Source of the DNA: an uncultured Eubacteriales bacterium
GTDB lineage: Bacteria > Bacillota > Clostridia > Oscillospirales > Oscillospiraceae
Assembly: GCA_900549495.1 (NCBI GenBank)
Contig: UROL01000063.1
Location: 1 to 10,554, forward strand
Length of the DNA: 10,554 nucleotides
Direction: 5' to 3'
Positions 1-5,972 of this stretch are shown here, piece after piece. The first letter of the stretch is position 1; every line of letters begins with the position of its first letter. The notes below the pieces were generated by a model. It made no database searches, was not told the origin of the DNA, and saw only the letters and a program-made list of their open reading frames with translations. Position numbers and translations under genes: made by a program.

Positions 1-611
1 TCCAGCCGTGCTTTCAGACTGGAAACCGTCTCATAGGGCGGTGTGAAAAAACCTGTCTTTTCATAAACATGCCGGACAAACCAGTCCGTCCGCCTATGCT
101 CACCTTTCACATAAAAGCAGCCGCAGAATGTCCCGCCGGGCTTCAAAACCCGATAAACCTCCCGATAAGCGGCCTCCTTGTCCGGGAAAGCGTGAAAGCC
201 GTTCAGCGACAAAACGATGTCAAAGGTATCGTCCCCATAGGGAAGCGCACCCACATCGCCCTGCTGGAAGGTTACGTTGTTCAGCTTCAGCCGGTTCGCC
301 TTTTCCTGTGCCTGCCCCATCATATCCGCCGAGTAATCAAGGCAGGTGATGTCTGCCTCCGGCATGGTCTGATAAACCGGCATGGTCAGAATGCCGGTTC
401 CCACCGGCACCTCCAGCAGCCTGCCGGAGAAATGCTCCGGAATACCGGACAGTGCTTTTTCCAGATAGTCGTCGTTTTCCGCCTTGTTCATAGCCCATAC
501 TAAACGGCACACCGCTTTCCCGCTCAGAGTAGAGCAGGTGATCATGCCGTCATAAAAATTGTTTCCGCCCGTCATTCGGTACGCACTGCGAATGGCTTCT
601 TTTCGTTCCAT
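1..611 (-). CDS. Class I SAM-dependent methyltransferase, C-terminus cut by the window edge
   Basis: Predicted to transfer a methyl group from S-adenosylmethionine to an unknown small molecule in the cytoplasm. Reading leftwards from the ATG at 611 the frame stays open to the edge, giving 203 codons without a stop. A Rossmann-type SAM site is visible: motif I EVPVGTG at residues 67-73, the acidic ribose-binding residue in CLDYS (D92), then LPYGDDTFDIVLS and the post-motif VYRVLKPGGTF typical of UbiE/Methyltransf_11 proteins. The start is supported by GGAGG about 8 nt upstream. It is third in a same-strand run behind a TetR regulator and two other methyltransferases, 94 bp after the preceding stop. 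The Pro in motif I (VPVGTG instead of the usual GCGTG) is unusual. Family call is firm, substrate unknown. Confidence 0.88.
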   Translation of the reverse strand, partial: MERKEAIRSAYRMTGGNNFYDGMITCSTLSGKAVCRLVWAMNKAENDDYLEKALSGIPEHFSGRLLEVPVGTGILTMPVYQTMPEADITCLDYSADMMGQAQEKANRLKLNNVTFQQGDVGALPYGDDTFDIVLSLNGFHAFPDKEAAYREVYRVLKPGGTFCGCFYVKGEHRRTDWFVRHVYEKTGFFTPPYETVSSLKARL

Positions 612-705
612 AGTTTTTCCTCCGTGCTTTAGTCTTCACACGACCGTTTCCGGCCTTATTTCTCCCCAATATCACGATTTTTGCAAATGTTCTTGCCTGA
701 TTTTC

Positions 706-1311
706 TCATTTCCGTGCCGTGATGCACAGCCAGCTTTTCTTTTTGTGTATCCGGACATCGTGAAAGCCCGCCTGCTCCAGATACGCCTTTAATTCAATGT
801 CCTTGTAGATGGTCATGCCGCCGATGATTTTCGTCCACTTCTCATCCTTGTCCGTGTCGCCATTGCTTTCATTGCAGATGAGGAATGTCCCGCCGGGCTT
901 CAGCACCCGATAAACCTCCCGGAAGCATTGGGGCAGGTCAGGCCAGAAATAGACGGTTTCAAAGGCCGTCACCGCATCGAACCAATCCTTCGCAAAGATG
1001 ATTTGCTCCACGCTGCCCTGCCACACCACGCAGCGCCCCTCCTGAATTGCGGTTTGGTTGAGGCTTCGAGCCTTCTCCACACTGACGGGCGAATAGTCGA
1101 TGCCCTTGACAATGCCCTGCGGGCATTTTTTCAGCAGCCTTTTCATGTTCGCCCCGCCGCCGCAGCCGCAGTCCAGCACCCTGGCATCCGGCGCAAGCTC
1201 CAAAAATTGAAGCCCCCACCGGGCCACGGCGCTGTGCCCGACATTCATCATAGCGACCATAATTTTCCCGCCAAAGCCTACGGGCTTGCGGGTGTTTTCA
1301 AAGAATGACAT
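706..1311 (-). CDS. Class I SAM-dependent methyltransferase
   Basis: A 201-residue cytoplasmic methyltransferase of the Methyltransf_11/25 type; substrate unknown. Motif I is VLDCGCGGG (residues 45-53) with the acidic SAM-ribose residue in GIDYS (D72); WFDAVTAFETVYFWPDL and VYRVLKPGGTFLICNE form motifs II-III. The protein has a complete fold for this family (about 200 aa) and ends in a basic beta strand (WLCITARK). The ATG at 1311 has GGAGGT 5-6 nt upstream, and that Shine-Dalgarno lies inside the last codons of the preceding methyltransferase. Only one base separates the two genes, so they are almost certainly translationally coupled. Sequence similarity to the two flanking methyltransferases is limited to the SAM motifs, so these look like distinct enzymes and not a recent triplication. 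Confidence 0.92.
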   Translation of the reverse strand: MSFFENTRKPVGFGGKIMVAMMNVGHSAVARWGLQFLELAPDARVLDCGCGGGANMKRLLKKCPQGIVKGIDYSPVSVEKARSLNQTAIQEGRCVVWQGSVEQIIFAKDWFDAVTAFETVYFWPDLPQCFREVYRVLKPGGTFLICNESNGDTDKDEKWTKIIGGMTIYKDIELKAYLEQAGFHDVRIHKKKSWLCITARK

Positions 1312-1312
1312 A

Positions 1313-1921
1313 TCATACCTCCATTTTTACACACTCGGCATAGGTCAGCGGGAATGAGGCTTTCAGCACAATGCTTTTCCGCACCGCCCAGCCGTTTTCC
1401 CGGAGAAATGCCAGGTATTCGTGGCTTGTCCACTTGCTGCGGAGCGGAAAGCCCGCCAGCTTCATAAAAAATGCTTTGACATTTCCACGGAAGTCATTAC
1501 CGGCATGAGTAAAGGTCGGTGCAACCAGTATACCGTCCTCTTTCAGCACCCGCCGAATTTCTGCCAAGGCTCGCTCTGGTTCCGGTACAATGTGCAAAGC
1601 ATTGGACACAATTACCACATCGAAAGACTGGTCAGCATAGGGCAGATGGAACATATCCTGCACGGAAAAATGTAGCTTTATAGACTGAACGCCCTGTTTC
1701 GCCTGTTTGATCATCTCTTGGGATGCATCGGTAGCTTCAATATGGTCCGCAGAGCGGACGATATGCTTGGCAATCAGCCCTGTGCCGGTGGCAAGCTCCA
1801 GCACCTGCTTGTGCCGCACCACAGGATAGATTAGAGAATACATTTGCTTATATGCCTTGTGGTCTTTCTTCATAAAGTGGTCATAGATTTTCGCTGTGCG
1901 ATCCCAAAATGTTTTCTTCAT
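1313..1921 (-). CDS. Class I SAM-dependent methyltransferase (UbiE/PMT-like)
   Basis: A 202-residue methyltransferase, first of the three in the run. It starts with FWDRTAKIYDHFM, a helix commonly seen at the N-terminus of small UbiE-like or phospholipid N-methyltransferase-like enzymes. Motif I is ELATGTG at 42-48, the acidic residue is in EATDAS (D65), followed by LPYADQSFDVVIVSNALHIV and IRRVLKEDGILVAPT. The C-terminal half (FFMKLAGFPLRSKWTSHEY) is the substrate lid in this family. The ATG at 1921 is preceded by AGGAGGG with 5-6 nt spacing. The lipid-modifying analogy is an inference from N-terminal resemblance only. The 77-bp gap to the upstream tetR gene holds a hairpin and a separate inverted repeat, so its expression could be partly independent of tetR. 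Confidence 0.92.
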   Translation of the reverse strand: MKKTFWDRTAKIYDHFMKKDHKAYKQMYSLIYPVVRHKQVLELATGTGLIAKHIVRSADHIEATDASQEMIKQAKQGVQSIKLHFSVQDMFHLPYADQSFDVVIVSNALHIVPEPERALAEIRRVLKEDGILVAPTFTHAGNDFRGNVKAFFMKLAGFPLRSKWTSHEYLAFLRENGWAVRKSIVLKASFPLTYAECVKMEV

Positions 1922-1940
1922 AACATCCCTCCTATGCAGT

Positions 1941-1958
1941 AGTTAGCTTTGACTAACT
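1941..1958. promoter_or_regulatory. 6-bp inverted repeat just upstream of the methyltransferase ribosome binding site
   Basis: The sequence shows AGTTAG, a 6-nt spacer, then CTAACT: a perfect inverted repeat ending 8-10 nt before the Shine-Dalgarno of the first methyltransferase. The GTTAG-N6-CTAAC form resembles operators of DtxR/IdeR-type metal regulators, which I recall upstream of iron-uptake genes in Firmicutes. That link is an inference from pattern only. It could equally be a small RNA hairpin affecting translation. No clear -35/-10 pair was seen beside it on the minus strand. Confidence 0.4.
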
Positions 1959-1970
1959 CGCTGCCTTTTG

Positions 1971-1994
1971 AAAAGCCGCCAGACGGCAGCTTTT
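1971..1994 (-). terminator. Terminator-like hairpin after the TetR gene
   Basis: On the minus strand AAAAGCTGCC, a 4-nt loop GTCT, and GGCGGCTTTT form a 10-bp stem with one G-U wobble, starting 4 nt after the tetR stop codon. The U-run is only the four Ts that end the stem and is followed by C and an A-run, so termination would be partial. Part of the left arm (GCTGCC) can also pair with a downstream GGCAGC, which hints at two alternative folds and possible attenuation between tetR and the methyltransferases. Confidence 0.4.
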
Positions 1995-1998
1995 CGAT

Positions 1999-2577
1999 TT
2001 AATCAAATAATTCCCTGCAAGCGCCGTACACCAGGGTTTCCAACACCTGCGGGTACAGTTCTCCAATCTGCTCCTTGTGGGAAACAGTCAGAATCAGTCC
2101 CCGCACCGTGGCGGCAGCCAAGGAGATGCCACGATTCGGCACAAGGTCATATTTCTCCAAAAGCAGACGGATGTGGGTCTCGTCATCGTGGTAATGGACA
2201 TTTTTGACGTCATCCGGCAGCCTCTGCAAAAGCAGCTTTGCATCGTTTTCAATGAAAACCATGTCGCCGGTATCAGACAGTCGCCGACAGACGGCAAGAA
2301 CCGCCCTTGCCGCCCGCTCCGGCGGCGGGAAACTGCCAGCTTCGCTCAGTGCATGGTCAGCCACTGCGTAAAGGTCGGAGTGAATGCTCTCCAAAACCGC
2401 AAAGAAAAGCAGTTCCTTGGATTCGTAGAATTTATAGAACGAGCCCTTCCCAATGCCCACCGCCTTCGTCAGCTGATCCACGGAGGTTTTCTTCATCCCC
2501 AGCGTGACAGCGCAATGTCTCGTTTCCTTCAGCAACGCCTTGCGGAGCTGCTCGGTCTCGTAATCGGTAAATGCCAA
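1999..2577 (-). CDS. TetR/AcrR family transcriptional regulator
   Basis: A DNA-binding one-component regulator of about 192 residues. The N-terminal helix-turn-helix is plain: TSVDQLTKAVGIGKGSFYKF at residues 31-50 followed by YESKELLFFAVL, the standard TetR_N signature. The rest is a helical ligand-binding and dimer domain with no recognisable ligand class. The start is chosen from the ribosome binding site: AAGGAGG at 2585-2591 lies 7 nt from a TTG at 2577, but only 1 nt from the GTG at 2583 that gives the longest frame, so TTG is the better start. It heads a minus-strand run with three methyltransferases, and a palindrome sits over its promoter, so it probably represses itself and perhaps the downstream genes. 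TetR membership is secure; target genes are inferred from position. Confidence 0.93.
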   Translation of the reverse strand: MAFTDYETEQLRKALLKETRHCAVTLGMKKTSVDQLTKAVGIGKGSFYKFYESKELLFFAVLESIHSDLYAVADHALSEAGSFPPPERAARAVLAVCRRLSDTGDMVFIENDAKLLLQRLPDDVKNVHYHDDETHIRLLLEKYDLVPNRGISLAAATVRGLILTVSHKEQIGELYPQVLETLVYGACRELFD

Positions 2578-2592
2578 GCTCACGCCTCCTTA

Positions 2593-2624
2593 AATATGAC
2601 CACTTTGGTTTATCCGGTCATATT
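2593..2624. promoter_or_regulatory. Palindromic operator in the tetR promoter
   Basis: A perfect 9-bp inverted repeat, AATATGACC / GGTCATATT, with a 14-nt spacer (2602-2615). The upstream arm overlaps the -10 box of the minus-strand promoter and the downstream arm abuts the tetR ribosome binding site, so a dimer bound here would block RNA polymerase. This is the usual arrangement for TetR autorepression; that the local TetR protein binds it is an inference. Confidence 0.65.
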
Positions 2625-2650
2625 ATACCGCACTTCTTTCCGTTTTGCAA
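2622..2650 (-). promoter_or_regulatory. Promoter of the tetR-methyltransferase run
   Basis: On the minus strand TTGCAA (2650-2645), a 17-nt spacer and a perfect TATAAT (2627-2622). The predicted start near 2615 falls between the arms of the inverted repeat at 2593-2624, giving a leader of about 35-40 nt before the tetR start. Confidence 0.65.
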
Positions 2651-2734
2651 GAGGTGCGGGGAAAAAAGCACGACGATTGCGTGAATGCACTCCCTCATGC
2701 TGTGCTCCCGCTGCTTCGGTGTTTACGCATTTGG

Positions 2735-2853
2735 AACGATTTCAATGTTTCCAACACCTTTTTACCATATTTCGCTCTTTTACACTGTCCACGCATGAAG
2801 CGGGAAAGCGCCAAGCGCATGACGGAATTTATCCGCTCTGTGCAAGGCGCATA
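2735..2853 (+). pseudogene. Possible degenerate C-terminus of a tyrosine integrase
   Basis: A plus-strand reading frame ending at a TAA at 2851-2853 finishes with MKRESAKRMTEFIRSV. In many Firmicutes tyrosine recombinases a similar basic helix (MKRESAxRMxxFI) follows the catalytic-tyrosine strand (YTHV). Upstream here, NVSNTF could be the remains of the usual DVSTTL, but the segment between does not keep the tyrosine motif in the same frame; a one-base shift gives FYTVHA before the Met codon. I read this as a decayed or frameshifted integrase tail. No N-terminal or catalytic R/HxxR region was found upstream, where the tetR promoter already begins. The resemblance is from memory of the family and is weak; chance is possible. 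Confidence 0.28.
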
Positions 2854-2863
2854 AGGAAACGAT

Positions 2864-2905
2864 TTGACCACAAAATTCCCCCATTTTGGTCAGAATTGTG
2901 GTCAA
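2864..2905. repeat. 10-bp inverted repeat with GTGGTCA motifs, possible recombination site
   Basis: TTGACCACAA at 2864-2873 is the exact reverse complement of TTGTGGTCAA at 2896-2905, with a 22-nt centre that holds a further TTTTGGTCA. It begins 11 nt after the stop of the putative integrase tail and lies on the 3' side of the tRNA-Tyr gene. Arrays of GTGGTCA-like sites just beyond integrase genes are what one would expect of integrase arm or core sites. It has no U-tract and is not a good terminator. The recombination role is an inference. Confidence 0.4.
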
Positions 2906-2968
2906 GCGAAAAGCGACTTAAAAACTCGCAACTTTTCAGCTGCAAAATCCAGCTATTTCCCGGAAAGC

Positions 2969-3000
2969 AAAAGAAATCCCGCACCAAAACTGGTGCGGGA
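2969..3000 (-). terminator. Intrinsic terminator of the tRNA pair
   Basis: On the minus strand TCCCGCACCA, loop GTTT, TGGTGCGGGA form a perfect 10-bp GC-rich stem followed by TTTCTTTT. It starts 2 nt after the CCA end of tRNA-Tyr, so it ends the tRNA-Thr/tRNA-Tyr transcript. Confidence 0.88.
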
Positions 3001-3001
3001 C

Positions 3002-3086
3002 TGGTGGGGGAAGGTGGATTCGAACCACCGAAGCGATAAGCAGCAGATTTACAGTCTGTCCCCTTTGGCCACTCGGGAATTCCCCC
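3002..3086 (-). tRNA. tRNA-Tyr (anticodon GUA)
   Basis: An 85-nt class II tRNA with long variable arm and encoded CCA. The acceptor arms GGGGGAA/TTCCCCC pair fully, the T arm is GGTGG-TTCGAAT-CCACC, and the anticodon loop CTGTAAA places GTA at plus-strand 3050-3052. A36-A37-A38 follows the rule for isopentenylation at A37, so this tRNA is an expected substrate of the MiaA/MiaB pathway; miaB lies 6.5 kb away in this window. Base pair 27-43 of the anticodon stem is an A-C mismatch; the rest of the fold is sound. Confidence 0.96.
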
Positions 3087-3113
3087 ATATGAAATTGCTC
3101 TTTGTGAAAACGC

Positions 3114-3189
3114 TGGAGCCGGTAGACGGACTCGAACCCCCGACCTGCTGATTACAAATCAGCTGCTCTACCAGCTGAGCTATACCGGC
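3114..3189 (-). tRNA. tRNA-Thr (anticodon UGU)
   Basis: A 76-nt tRNA with encoded CCA, transcribed before tRNA-Tyr with a 27-nt spacer. Acceptor GCCGGTA/TACCGGC, D arm TAGCTCAGCTGGTAGAGC, and the anticodon loop TTTGTAA with TGT at plus-strand 3154-3156 are all canonical. The T arm (GGGGG-TTCGAGT-CCGTC) contains one G-G mismatch at pair 51-63 and a G-U at 50-64, which is unusual for a working tRNA. Confidence 0.95.
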
Positions 3190-3209
3190 GGCTCACGCGG
3201 AACGATAGT

Positions 3210-3237
3210 ATTATACCACGGGTTTTGGAAATGTCAA
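3210..3237 (-). promoter_or_regulatory. Consensus promoter of the tRNA-Thr/tRNA-Tyr unit
   Basis: On the minus strand a perfect TTGACA (3237-3232), a 16-nt spacer and a perfect TATAAT (3215-3210). The start is predicted about 13 nt upstream of the tRNA-Thr 5' end. Both boxes match the sigma-70/sigma-A consensus, as expected for stable RNA. Confidence 0.85.
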
Positions 3238-3381
3238 GCATAAATTCTCTCTATTTTTCATCTTTTCCGGAAGCGGCGGAAAGGAGCGAAATTGGTACCG
3301 CTGTGCACCACGGCCAGGCCCACAAAAACCAAACCTTCCAGGCGGAGCCGGGGGATATTCAAAAATATTTTCCCCAGTCCC

Positions 3382-3410
3382 TTGACAAATGGGGCACAGA
3401 AGACTATACT
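3382..3410 (+). promoter_or_regulatory. Promoter of the XRE-DUF3169 operon
   Basis: TTGACA at 3382-3387, a 17-nt spacer and TATACT at 3405-3410. Transcription should start near 3417, inside the first operator palindrome, so repressor binding would directly block initiation. The 140 bp to the left, back to the tRNA promoter, hold no gene that I can see. Confidence 0.82.
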
Positions 3411-3454
3411 TCTATTTGACAACAATAGTTGTCAAATAGACAATGTTCATTGTC
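3411..3454. promoter_or_regulatory. Two tandem palindromic operators
   Basis: Immediately after the -10 box there is a perfect 13-bp inverted repeat (arm TCTATTTGACAAC at 3411-3423, 4-nt centre AATA, other arm at 3428-3440). A second perfect 7-bp repeat overlaps it by two bases: GACAATG, TT, CATTGTC at 3439-3454. Both palindromes contain inverted GACAA half-sites, so they look like two binding sites for one dimeric regulator. The obvious candidate is the XRE protein whose ribosome binding site starts 5 nt later. Confidence 0.75.
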
Positions 3455-3469
3455 ATACGGAGGTGCCAA

Positions 3470-3688
3470 ATGGTACTGCGAAACCGTCTGAAGGTGTACA
3501 GAGCCGCATTGGATATCAATCAGCAGGAGATGGGGCGCTTGTGCGGCGTATCCCGGCAAACCATCAGTCTGATTGAGCGGGGGGATTATTCCCCATCCAT
3601 CACCCTGGCTCTGACGATTGCAAAGGTATGCGGCGTAACCGTGGAGGAAATTTTCTACTTACAGGAGGAAACCGAAAATGAAGGATGA
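3470..3688 (+). CDS. Small XRE-family helix-turn-helix regulator (YozG-like)
   Basis: A 72-residue stand-alone DNA-binding protein of the HTH_3/COG1476 type. Nearly all of it is the domain: NQQEMGRLCGVSRQTISLIE (residues 17-36) is the recognition unit, then a conserved SPSITLALTIAKVCGVTVEEIF. The ATG at 3470 is chosen over an in-frame ATG at 3443 because GGAGGT lies 5 nt upstream and the earlier Met codon lies inside the operator. It overlaps the next gene by 11 nt, so the two are co-translated. In Firmicutes such small regulators often sit directly before a multi-helix membrane protein and repress the pair. The two palindromes over the promoter fit negative autoregulation. The signal sensed is unknown. 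Confidence 0.93.
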   Translation: MVLRNRLKVYRAALDINQQEMGRLCGVSRQTISLIERGDYSPSITLALTIAKVCGVTVEEIFYLQEETENEG

Positions 3689-4469
3689 TGCAATCCGGAA
3701 AACCAACCGCAAGGCGCTGCCTGTGTTTTTGCTTGTTTTGGCCGGAAGCATGGCCATTGGCGGAGTGGCCGGTTATGGCGCTGCCAAGTACGGACTTGAC
3801 ACATTGGCAGGGACAATGAAGGCCGCAGGGGCGCTTTTCGGAACACATATCGCCCCATGGCTGATGCTGGTGGTGGCAGTCCTTGTACCGGTGGTCTGCC
3901 TTCCCATTTATAAGCAGGCCAGGAAGCTGGCTGTTGCCTGGGACGGCGAAGAGGAGGAAGTCTCCGATGCCATCGACAGAAAGCTCTCCATTATTATCTG
4001 GGTGTCCAGCGCTGCGTTGGTATTCTCCTATTTTCTCATTGCCGCATCCTATTCCGGGGGCTTTGCCGCATTTGACAGCAAACAGCAGGTTATTGCCTTG
4101 TTCATTGGCATTGCCGCCTTCTTCGGCATTATGGCGGAGGCTATCCTCATTCAGCAAAAATGTGTGGATACCGTCCGGCAGACCAATCCGGAAAAGAAGG
4201 CATCCGTCTATGATATGCAGTTTCAGAAGAAGTGGATGGACAGCTGCGATGAGGCCGAAAAAATCATGATTGGCAAGTGTGCCTACAAAGCCTACTCCGC
4301 CACAAATGTGGTCTGCACGGCACTGTCCGTCGTGCTGGCGATCTGTTCTCTTGTACTGGGCATCGGGTTTTTACCCTCCTTTGCGGTTTGCCTGATTTGG
4401 CTTGTCAATCTGTCGGTGTACTGCAAGGAAGCCATGCGCTATTCAAAAGCCGGGACAAAAATCTCCTGA
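3678..4469 (+). CDS. DUF3169-type integral membrane protein
   Basis: A 263-residue protein of unknown function, with six predicted membrane helices at about residues 14-34, 58-77, 104-123, 138-157, 209-228 and 232-250. Between helices 4 and 5 is a cytoplasmic-looking segment with NPEKKASVYD and KKWMDSCDEAEKIMIGKCAY, a pattern I associate with DUF3169 proteins (from memory, not searched). Another charged loop (DGEEEEVSDAIDRK, 89-102) separates helices 2 and 3. The ATG has AGGAGG about 9-10 nt upstream inside the regulator gene, and the start overlaps the regulator stop. Its linkage to the XRE gene suggests a regulator/membrane pair in which the membrane protein may be the regulated output or may modulate the regulator; neither is shown by the sequence. 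Confidence 0.85.
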   Translation: MKDDAIRKTNRKALPVFLLVLAGSMAIGGVAGYGAAKYGLDTLAGTMKAAGALFGTHIAPWLMLVVAVLVPVVCLPIYKQARKLAVAWDGEEEEVSDAIDRKLSIIIWVSSAALVFSYFLIAASYSGGFAAFDSKQQVIALFIGIAAFFGIMAEAILIQQKCVDTVRQTNPEKKASVYDMQFQKKWMDSCDEAEKIMIGKCAYKAYSATNVVCTALSVVLAICSLVLGIGFLPSFAVCLIWLVNLSVYCKEAMRYSKAGTKIS

Positions 4470-4491
4470 ATATCCCTGGGAGGATATGCAA

Positions 4492-4848
4492 ATGAACAGC
4501 CTTTACCTTATTTTGCTGGCACTGTTCCTCCTTGTAATCATCCCACAGATGACACAGCGGAGAAATCTGGCAGCAGTCAGGCATATTTTGAATCTGAAAA
4601 AACAGAACAAGGAGAATCCTGCCATGAAAGAGCTTGCAAAGCAGTTTATCGGAAAAGAGTGCATCATCTACACCATTACTTCCACCGGCGGCGACATACA
4701 GGGCATCATCAAGGAAGTGACTGACGGCGGCATGGTCATTGAGCGGAAGCCAAGCGGGCTTGAGATTATCAACCTGGATTTTGTCACCCGCATCCGGCAG
4801 TATCCGGTAAAGAAAAACGGAAAGAAAAAGGGCCTCGTATTGGACTGA
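4492..4848 (+). CDS. Small membrane-anchored protein with a C-terminal beta domain (DUF6897-like)
   Basis: A 118-residue protein. An N-terminal helix (SLYLILLALFLLVIIPQM, residues 3-20) is followed by a basic linker and a small beta-rich domain: FIGKECIIYT, then GDIQGIIKEVTDGGMVIERK and INLDFVTRIRQYPVK, the alternating strands of an Sm/SH3-like barrel. The tail is very basic (KKNGKKKG). The layout recalls YajC in outline (one helix, PQ, short beta domain), but the motifs differ; DUF6897 is the name I would test. The start at 4492 is chosen because GGGAGG lies 8 nt upstream; an in-frame ATG at 4486 is only 2 nt away from it. It follows the DUF3169 gene by 22 bp and is probably the third gene of that operon. 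Confidence 0.8.
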   Translation: MNSLYLILLALFLLVIIPQMTQRRNLAAVRHILNLKKQNKENPAMKELAKQFIGKECIIYTITSTGGDIQGIIKEVTDGGMVIERKPSGLEIINLDFVTRIRQYPVKKNGKKKGLVLD

Positions 4849-4985
4849 ACAGAATACCCGGCAAAATCCAAGTGTATTTTTGCAGCTGCAACTGTCAGTT
4901 GACATATTGAATAGCCCAGGTTGGTGGTTCGCAACTTCGCCAAATGCTAAAATACAAGCACAACAAAGTCAACAGGAGGATACAT

Positions 4986-5972
4986 ATGATTTTTGCCGAC
5001 AAGCTGATATTGCTGCGAAAAAAAGCAGGTTGGTCGCAAGAGGAACTGGCTGACCAAATGAATGTAACACGACAATCCGTCTCAAAATGGGAGGGCGCAC
5101 AATCCATTCCAGACCTGGAAAAAATGATACGCCTTTCCGAACTATTTGGAGTAAGCACCGATTATTTGTTAAAGGACGAAATCGAAGAAGCTGAGCACAC
5201 CACCCCATCCAATGATGCGCCCTCGCTAAGGCGGGTATCTATGGAGGAGGCAAACGCTTTTCTTTCCATAAAGCAAGGGACAGCGAAAACCATAGCCAGT
5301 GCCGCCTTTTTGTGTATCTTATCTCCAGTTGCCCTTTTGATATTGGGAGCAATCAGCGAGAGCACAGCAGGTGTCCTGGGCGAAGATATTGCCGGTGGAA
5401 TCGGAATGATTGTTCTTATTGTTCTGATAGCAATCGCCGCCGCAATGTTTATAGCAAGCGGCAGCAAAACCGCCCCCTTTGCATATTTGGAAAAAGAACA
5501 GTTTGAAACCCAGTATGGCGTCAGCGGAATGGTAAAAGAGCGCAAAGCGCAATACAAGGATTTGCACACGAAATATACGATTGCGGGAGCTAGTTTGTGC
5601 ATCGCTGCCCTGATCCCCCTTTTTATGGGAGCAATCATTGACGCTGATAACGACCTGCTTCTAACAATCATGCTTTCGCTTTCCTTTTTCATTGCGGGCT
5701 TGGGCGTGATTTGCTTTATCCGGACGGGTATCATATGGGCAAGCTATGAAAAGCTGCTGCAAGAGGGCGAGTACTCTAAAGGAAGCAAGGGGGAATCGGC
5801 TTTTTCATCTGCCGTTTATAGGGCGTATTGGTTAATTGCAACGGCAGCTTATTTAAGCTACAGCCTGTCAACAAATCATTGGGGGCAGAGCTGGATAATT
5901 TGGGTCGTCGCAGGAGTACTATTTCCTGCTGTCATTGCAATTACCAATGCTGTTGAGAAAAAATCAAAATAA
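4986..5972 (+). CDS. XRE regulator fused to a six-helix membrane domain
   Basis: A 328-residue, membrane-tethered DNA-binding protein. Residues 7-62 are a classic XRE domain (SQEELADQMNVTRQSVSKWE, then PDLEKMIRLSELFGVSTDYLL). After a hydrophilic linker (64-100) come about six membrane helices near 102-123, 136-157, 198-218, 224-245, 278-294 and 302-320, with a charged cytoplasmic-looking loop (159-196) between helices 2 and 3. HTH heads joined to membrane domains are common in Clostridia and are thought to link an envelope signal to transcription, but the signal is not known. The start at 4986 is chosen for AGGAGG 6 nt upstream; a longer in-frame ATG at 4944 has no such site. Base composition looks more AT-rich than the neighbours by eye, which could mean separate acquisition. 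Confidence 0.9.
   Translation: MIFADKLILLRKKAGWSQEELADQMNVTRQSVSKWEGAQSIPDLEKMIRLSELFGVSTDYLLKDEIEEAEHTTPSNDAPSLRRVSMEEANAFLSIKQGTAKTIASAAFLCILSPVALLILGAISESTAGVLGEDIAGGIGMIVLIVLIAIAAAMFIASGSKTAPFAYLEKEQFETQYGVSGMVKERKAQYKDLHTKYTIAGASLCIAALIPLFMGAIIDADNDLLLTIMLSLSFFIAGLGVICFIRTGIIWASYEKLLQEGEYSKGSKGESAFSSAVYRAYWLIATAAYLSYSLSTNHWGQSWIIWVVAGVLFPAVIAITNAVEKKSK

Noticed and set aside
69..503. 144-aa plus-strand frame at the left edge
   Set aside because: Antisense to the edge methyltransferase, whose minus-strand frame has clear SAM motifs.
2077..3039. 320-aa plus-strand frame from within tetR to the tRNA-Tyr gene
   Set aside because: It runs antisense through tetR, then through promoter, terminator and into a tRNA; no start signal and no domain.
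4889..4904. CAACTG-T-CAGTTG and TGTCA-GT-TGACA inverted repeats with a TTGACA before the second XRE gene
   Set aside because: Short overlapping repeats that could be an operator, but no -10 box is found 16-18 nt after the TTGACA, so I do not call a promoter here.
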